Assembly: GCF_019393635.1 (NCBI RefSeq)
Contig: NC_057863.1
Location: forward strand, 622,103,791-622,167,790
Reading direction: 5' to 3'
From: Dromiciops gliroides
Taxonomy: Eukaryota > Chordata > Mammalia > Microbiotheria > Microbiotheriidae
DNA: 64,000 bases
Shown here one piece after another: positions 57,528 through 64,000 of the stretch. The first letter of the stretch is position 1; each line of letters starts with the position of its first letter. Position numbers and translations under genes: made by a program. The notes below the pieces were generated by a model. It worked only from the letters and a program-made list of their open reading frames with translations, was not told the DNA's origin and did not search any database.

Positions 57528-57677
57528 TTTTTTTCTTTTTGCAGGGCAATGAGGGTTAAGTGACTTGCCCAGGGTCACACAGCTAGTAAGTGTGTCAAGT
57601 GTCTGAGGCCAGATTTGAACTCAGGTCCTCCTGAATCCAGGGCTGGTGCTTTATCCACTGCTCCACCTAGCTGCCCC
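57528..57677 (-). mobile_element. MAR1/WSINE-type SINE inserted in L2
   Basis: Duplication AAGATGTCGTATTTGAT / AAGATGTTGTATTTGAT at 57511-57527 and 57678-57694. Confidence 0.95.
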
Positions 57678-58199
57678 AAGATGTTGTATTTGATATTTTG
57701 GAGATGACAGAGATAGTTTATTGAGTGTGTGCATGTGCACCTGCATGTGCATGTGCCATCAGCAGACCTTAGGCTTTAGGAAAATCACTTTGGTGGCTGG
57801 ATGTTGGAGTGGGGAGACACTCGAGGCAGGCAGATCCCCCAGCAGCTAGTGCGATAGCACAGATGTGAGGTGATGAAGGTCACAGGGTAGGGGCAGTGTC
57901 AGAGGAGAGAAGGGGTCAGATTTGAGAGATGGTGCAGTGGTGAAGTTGATAAGTCTTAGCAATAGATTGGACATAGGGAGGGGGGCGAAAGAGCGTGAGG
58001 AGTCTCTGATGACAGTGAGGGTACAAGCCTGGGTACAGGAATGATAGTAGTGCCTTTAGCAGCAATGGGGAAATCTGAAGGAAAGAAGGCTTTGAGGGGA
58101 AAGATAACACGCTCCATTTTGGCCACATTGAGTTTACAAGGTCTGCTGGAGAGGCGTGTAAAAGGTAGTTGGAGGCATGAGATTTGCAAGGTCCCATCA

Positions 58200-58580
58200 G
58201 TCTTGTCTCTCACAGCTCATCAGTAGCTTTTGCCCTCCTGGCTGGAGGATGGTGCCCACAACGCTTCCACTTAGAGAGGGCAGCAGTATGGACGCCTCTT
58301 CAGACGTCCTCGTTTCCTAGCTGGCTATATTCACTTTGGACGTCCTCGACTTCTCCAGCTGCACCGATTTGGGCTTTTTCTGGATTCTTTGCCATGTCTC
58401 CACCAAGAAACTCCGCCCCCCCCGCCCCGCCCCCAGCTTCTTAGCTTTCTTTTTGGCACTATCTTTTCCCCGTAAGACTGTAAGCTTCTTGAGAACAGAA
58501 GCTGTCTTTCTTGTATCCCAGGAGCTTAGCATAGTGACTGGCACATGGGAGATGCTTAATAAATGTTATTGACCATTACT
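58200..58580 (+). mobile_element. Unassigned insert ending in an L2-type tail
   Basis: About 380 bp splits the antisense L2. The last 110 bp carry the tail AAGCTTCTTGAGAACAGAAG and ATGCTTAATAAATGTTATTG; the first 250 bp are GC-rich with several CpGs and match nothing I recognise. It could be a SINE using an L2 tail. Confidence 0.4.
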
Positions 58581-58704
58581 GACTACTGAAGGTCAGCACA
58601 GAGACTGGGGCAGGACAGGCAGATTTGAGCATCATTGGCATAAAGATGAAAATTGAATCCAATGGAGCTGATGGGATCACCAAGTGATGTGGTGTATGTG
58701 TGTG

Positions 58705-58707
<3 letters not shown>

Positions 58708-58746
<39 letters not shown>
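58708..58746. repeat. (CA)n microsatellite inside L2 RT region
   Basis: 39 bp of perfect CA, sitting right after the antisense GSVLG codons of the LINE RT. Confidence 0.95.
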
Positions 58747-58749
<3 letters not shown>

Positions 58750-59699
58750 GTAGGCCCAGGACAGAGCCTTGAGGGACACCTATGATTAAAGGGCAATACT
58801 TGGATGAGGATCCAGCAAAGGACACTGAGAAGGAGAGGTCAGATTGGTAGGAAGAGAATCAGGAGAGAATGGAGTCCTGAAAACCTAGAGAGAAGAGAGT
58901 ATCAAGGAGGAAAGTATGATTGACAGTGTTAAGGGGAAGTCAAGGGAATGAGGACTGCAAGGAGGCCATTGGATTTGGTCATTAAGAAATCATAGCAGCT
59001 TTGGAGAAAGCACTTTTGGTGGAATGAGAGCAGAAGCCAGATTACAGGCGGTTAAGACAGTGAGAGGAGAGAAACTGGAGGCACCTGCTGCCAATGGCCT
59101 TTTCAAAGAGTTTGGCCTAGGAGACATAGGATGATAGTTAGTGGGGAATAGAAGGATCACGTGGGGGTTTTTCAGGATGTGGGAGATATAGGCATGTTTG
59201 TAGGCAGTAGGGAGTGAGTGAAGATAAGTGATAACAAAGAGATGACAGAGGGGACCATCTGCTGGGGAAAACAGGAGCAAATGAGATTGCTTGGGCAGGG
59301 CTTGCGTTGGTAAGGAGGAGGGTCATCTCTTTGTGTGAGAAATGGGGTGAAAGAGATAGTAGCATAAGGCATCTGAATGATAGGAAATGAGGAAGTGGAG
59401 AGAAAAGGGAGCTCGAGGCAAATGGCTTCCATTTGTTTTCCTGTAAAACATGAAGCATAATTCACAGCTGAGAGTGGGGTGGGGGGTCAGGGAACCATGG
59501 GAAGTTTGAGGAGGGAAGAAAAGGACTGGAAGAGCCGCTGTGGAGAGTGGGATAGGGAGTTGGTACAGGAGGCGTAGAAGAACTGCCCAACAGCTGTAAG
59601 GGTCCAGTTGAGGCTGTGTAACATAAATTTGTAGCAGACCTAGTCAGAATAGTTGTGTGGTTTTCTCCACCTTCATTCAGTAGCCATTGCTCTGAAATG

Positions 59700-61560
59700 A
59701 TCATGAGAGCTGAAGAACTTGCTGAAAAAAGGTTAGTTACTTCTATAATTTTTCTTTGGGCAGGGTGAACTGGTGACCCAAGGGGACAGGGAAATGACTT
59801 GTCTTCTTTATCTGAATGCTTAGAATTCCCATCTCAAGGTAAACAAAGCCATAATAATAAATGAAAATGTTTCCCCTAACATCACTGTGTACCTAAAAGC
59901 TCTTAAAAACACGTAACCAGTTTTTGAACCAATCACTTTTCTCAGTGCCTTTCCTAATGCCTCAGTGACTCAACCTTTCTTCCACTCCCAATTTATCATC
60001 TTCTAACTTGCAAACAGCAAACCCACCCTAAGTCGGAGAATAGGAAACCACAGAGTAGCTCCCTTGTGCGTATAAACCGTCTATTTGTTTAATTCTTTTA
60101 ACTGTCTTATTAAACAAGCTGCAAACTTCCCTTTCTTTCCCCAAGGTCTTCACTCTTGTGACAAGCCCAGTGCCAAGCTAGTCCTGAATCTTATATGAAC
60201 ACAGCCAGCTGGCTGAAGCTTATGGTGGCAGTCAAGGCTTGCTGGTCTCTCCCACAAACTAAGAAAGAAAACAGAAGCAAACTTCAGTTGTATCTCAAAA
60301 GGAAAATTTCTCTCTTTTATAACACTCTAAGGATGACATAAGAAGACAGGTGACATCCTCTTGCTTGGAGGCAGGGGGAGGGGGATTGATCTCCATAAGT
60401 CTTATTTATCCTTAGAATCTATGATTTGTGGCATCTGGCTCCGTTCATCTCCTCAGTCACATTTTCCACCTGTCTGCAACTGGGACCTGTCCACTCCAGA
60501 TGTGTTGATATTCACTGTCTCCTTCAACCCAATGTGCTCATCCCCATTTAACATAATTCTACTACATGCCACTGCCTTTTTCTGGAAAGGTGCTCTCTTT
60601 TAAAAAAAAAAAAAGACTGTCTTGTTTGTGCTTTGATCCGATTACACTGGACTCATGCACCTCTCCCTTCCTTACCTCAGCACTAATGGACTATCTGTGC
60701 TAGCAAGTTTGCTAGTTAGCAACCGACCCTTTAAAGAAGAAGCCCCTGTGTGGGGTGCAAAGATAATCTCCAAGGACCCAGTCTCATCCTGAAGCCTGAA
60801 GGTGCTGTCACATCAAGAGCAACCCAGAAGCCGCACCTTTCTTCTTTGCTATATGTACTCACTAACACAACCTAGTCAGCTTTTTATTCCTTCTGACATT
60901 ATTCTTGTTATTGATTTGGTGAAGGCAATGCCTTGGTCGTGAGCTGTTGGTGATTTGGGGAAAGTGTCCAAAACCCCACCCTTCGAGTTCCTCTTAGTAA
61001 CAATGGCACTGCCTTGATAGACACTCTTGACGAAATGGGCCTGTTTTGTGCACATGTTGCGACTCTGCCTTCCTCAGTTTTGTTTAGCCAAGGGTCTGTG
61101 GTGGATTTAATTGCCACCAGCTGGGAGTCTGCCGGCCATTTTAAGCCCTCAGCTGCTGTGGTTTATGAATTTCACAGTATACAGAAAGAAGTAGGCCTTC
61201 CAATCAACCAGTTAATCTGAAATGTCATCACAAAATGAACTTGTACTTTGAACTCTATGAAAAGGTAAGGGCTTCAGCTGTGTAGTGATGCTAAGGCATC
61301 ACTGCTTGTAACACACCAGCTCTACCCTAAGGGAAAAAGTTGCTGATATGGCAAATGATAGAGCACAGACACCTAGCCATCAAGAGGAATCAGCACAGAA
61401 CAAGTCTCCATCTGTCCTTTGCTACCATATGGGCCTGGCCTGAAAATATACTCAGAGTTCTAAAACACGATAAAGAGGAAAACAAAAGCAATCCGTTCTT
61501 ATTCCTTTAAGCCAAATTGGACTTGGATAAGACAACAAGGCTAGACGTAGGCCTTCCACT
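59700..61560. other. Repeat-poor intronic block
   Basis: 1.8 kb without recognised insertions. No exon was accepted, although a minus-strand open frame of about 69 codons ends at a strong donor (see rejected items). Confidence 0.4.
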
Positions 61561-64000
61561 CAGCTATTCATGGGGTCATAGATCCAGAGGTGGAAGAAAC
61601 TCCATGGCCATACAGGACAACTCCAGGCTTACAGATAAGGAAGATGAGGCCCAAGGAGGGGAAGTTGCTTATCCAAGGTCATACAGGCAGTAAGCATCAG
61701 AGGCAGCATTTGAACTCAGGTTCTCTGAATCCAGAATTAATACTCCTGCTACTGTCCCAGATCACCATATGGAGATCATGTGTTTCCTAACATTGACTTG
61801 CTCCAGTTGTATGAGGGGTAATCATGTAACAAGACTATTTGCTGAGTATGAATGCAGTGTGAAGTGTTAAGTGTTGGTATTCTGGATACCATGATCACTG
61901 TCTATCACAGGTGGCTCATCTGTACTGACGATCACAAAACTAGGCTATGGTACAGACCACTTGGTAGCCCTTATGGCCGATGTCCATTATCAATCCCCAA
62001 AGGAGGAGTGAGTGACTGTGCCAACGTTCTGACTTTCAGACTTTCATTATGTATTTGTTTAACTGGCTGTTGCCTTCTTCATGCGGGGCTAAAAGCATAT
62101 CAAAATTCTTTTAAGCCTGGCAAAGCGGTAAGCTTCTTAGAGTTACTTCTTTTGGGAGGGTAAGGGGAGATTTTGAGAAGGTTGTTACCCATGAGTACTT
62201 CTCAGCATTCACGGTGTAGTGGCAAGACTGCTACTTTAAGCTGTGTGTGAATGCTTATACTATTAGCTGTGTGATGGTGGTCACCAGTCTGAGCCACAAT
62301 TTCCTTTCCTGTTCAACAAGGATGATACTAGTTGTATCTCACAGGGTGTTGTGAGGGAATCTCTCTGTAAAATGTAAAGCATCATGTGACTGAACCGTTA
62401 CTTCACCTCCTTAAAGGGAGGTAGGACAGTGTGATGGAAAGAGAACTGGAGTGCTTGGGAATCATGCGAGATTTACTCCAACGTTGCCTTTGATATCTAC
62501 GAGGTGTGTGCCATTTAAGCTCAGCTTCCACGACTATAAAAGGGGATAACAATACTTGTGATGCCTACCTCTCAGGGCTGCTGGGAAGATCATGGAAGAG
62601 AACATAGGGAAAGATCTTGGTAAACCTTAAATTGCTATGTCATTGCCCACTCCTGAAGAGGTCAAGGTGATAGACAGATATGCCAGTAGGTTGAGGCCAT
62701 AAAGGTGGCCTGGGCACCGACTCCTAACATTTTGATTGTTAATGGGCATTAGCCACCACACACTGATACCAGTTTCATTACAGACTGATGAAGTGAACAC
62801 TCACCAGCTCCCACAAGGGAGCTCAGCTTTGCACACCACAGAAATAAGTTGTAAGACTTGGTTAAAATTCCTCTAGAGAGCCATTGGAATACATTGTTTG
62901 GTAGCTGACAAAACCAACTGTATCACATACTACATTTGATTTTTTATCTTTATTCTTTCTCCAACTGCTGCCTTGTACTCACTGGGAGCTACTTAAGTGG
63001 CAGAGCATTTGCTTGGACCCCCTGACTTTGTGAAAGCTACAAAGAGTGTCAGGAAGAACATGTCCTCCACTCGCACACCTGAAGCCCTACAAAAACCATA
63101 TTGGATAATTTCAGTTCCCATTATGGATTTTTTCCCATAGGTCTATGAGGAATGAAATCCACAGGTAGATGAATGGTCTACAAGGTCCTAGCTCAAAAGT
63201 GGAACAAGATTAATATGACTATCATGAACACTACCTTACATTTAGAGTGTTTCAGGTTTGTTGAGTGTTTTCACAGACATCATTTAATTTGATTCTCCTC
63301 AGGACCCTGTGAGGTAAGGAGGGCTGGATTATCATTATCCTTTTATAGATAAGGAAACTGAGGCCCAGAAAGGTGAAGTGACATGGCTGTGGTCACCCAG
63401 CTCATAAATTTCAGAGCTCCAGCCCAAGGTTTTCCAACCTCAAGTCCAGGCCTCATTTTATTTTCTCCACCAGGAACCCAGCTGAGCACTGGTTCTAACC
63501 GAAGCAATTTGTACCAATTCAATTTGACAAGTATTTATTTGGGGGTGGGGAGGAAACGTAAGATGCAGTTTTAAAAAATTATCAATAACTTCAGTTTCAA
63601 TAATCTTCATTTCTGAACACATCCTTTCCCTTCTCTCTTTCCCTCCAGTGAACGTAATAAAGAGTAAAAAATAAAGAAAAGGCGCTCATCAAAACTAACC
63701 AACATGTCAGGATATTCAATTGGTCTAAGACTATAATCTCAGTCATCATAATTACATCAACAAACTACTAAATATCAGACCCTGAGATAAGTTCTTAGAA
63801 TACAGACAAAAAAATGAAAAAATAAAAACAGCTCTGCCATCTACAATGTGACATTGTGTCCAAGGTTCCACTGTGATGGATCTGCCTACTATAATGTGTG
63901 GACTGGGACAGAAAAAATAAATCAAGGTAAGTAGGAGTTTGATGCTTCACCAAGTGACTGACTTGGGCGTCCAAACTGAGGCAGTTAGGAAATGATATCT
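61561..64000. other. MIR-like relics and unassigned DNA to the window edge
   Basis: Relics at 61570-61765 (TACAGATAAGGAAGATGAGG), 62240-62400, 62430-62650 (GGAAAGAGAACTGGAGTGCT) and 63220-63420 (TTTTATAGATAAGGAAACTG). The 103-codon frame at 61852-62163 has no splice or homology support. Confidence 0.5.

Larger units (their letters stand above)
56850..59460 (-). mobile_element. Second large L2/CR1-clade LINE with internal insertions
   Basis: L2 3' tail at 56855-56985; ORF2 C-terminal region about 57.25-58.20 kb; RT region at 58.58-59.46 kb, where the minus-strand frame reads GVPQGSVLG and, after a (CA)n expansion, [15 protein letters not shown], the RT palm motifs of the CR1/L2 clade with YADD changed to YAND. 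Interrupted by a MIR (57.02-57.25), a SINE (57528-57677) and an unassigned insert (58.20-58.58 kb). Confidence 0.8.
51674..64000 (-). other. VPS13D: Upstream intron sequence; preceding exon not found
   Basis: At least 12.3 kb lies upstream of the 51.6 kb exon in the gene. The previous exon must leave two bases of a split codon (its third base is G). No convincing donor with a matching coding frame was found; two candidates were examined and rejected. The interval holds L1 and L2 remnants (51.8-59.5 kb), a repeat-poor block (59.7-61.5 kb) and MIR-like relics to the end. Confidence 0.6.

Noticed and set aside
60668..60880. Minus-strand open frame of about 69 codons ending at a strong GAG|GTAAGG donor with a phase compatible with the 51.6 kb exon
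   Set aside because: The conceptual residues do not resemble the VPS13 C-terminal region, codon use looks random and no good acceptor bounds the frame. Kept only as an item for RNA evidence.
62805..62880. Candidate upstream exon ending GAGCTG|GTGAGTG on the minus strand
   Set aside because: The phase-compatible frame is only about 24 codons long before a stop, has no acceptor with a pyrimidine tract, and the residues match nothing in the family.

Overview
This is mammalian chromosomal DNA, almost certainly from a marsupial. The lineage call rests on the dominant short repeat: about 18 copies of a ~150 bp tRNA-derived SINE (core wording in the plus sense: GCAGCTAGGTGGCGCAGTGG, then TAGCTGTGTGACCCTGGGCA), many with intact target-site duplications. 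This is the MAR1/WSINE-type family of marsupials. Marsupial-style L1 3' ends, L2 and CR1 LINEs, MIR relics, hAT and mariner MITEs and one ERV make up most of the rest. There is no bacterial-type gene organisation.

Only one gene can be supported. Three exons on the minus strand (51542-51673, 34213-34453, 32104-32235) join in phase and encode the last 167 residues of a VPS13-family bridge-like lipid transfer protein, ending in a TGA stop. From recalled paralogue C-termini it is best matched to VPS13D. A 3.2 kb stretch without interspersed repeats follows the stop and ends at a minus-strand AATAAA (28895-28900), so I read it as the 3' UTR. It carries a (GA)35 tract that starts 15 nt after the stop codon.

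Layout: 1-28.87 kb is intergenic DNA downstream of the gene, full of repeats, with a GC-rich, possibly conserved element at 15.07-15.66 kb and a short CpG-rich ERV remnant at 16.8-17.7 kb. 28.88-34.45 kb holds the 3' UTR and the last two coding exons. 34.45-51.54 kb is a 17.1 kb intron whose first part (35.0-38.5 kb) is a deeply nested stack: an L2 LINE split by an L1, a SINE and an hAT MITE, with the hAT MITE itself split by an L1 that is split by a mariner MITE. 51.54-51.67 kb is the next exon. 51.67-64.0 kb is further intron, with two repeat-poor intervals in the 49-62 kb region; the preceding exon was not found and probably lies beyond the window.

The most interesting observations concern transposon history: two hAT MITE copies hit by a SINE and by an L1 at the same internal TT/AAAA site; an L1 tail with a 20-nt insert between two A-tracts that looks like a 3' transduction; and an ERV remnant whose 5' LTR survives as only about 41 bp. 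No novel protein system, CRISPR array, rRNA or tRNA gene was seen. All family names for repeats are from pattern recognition, not from a database search.
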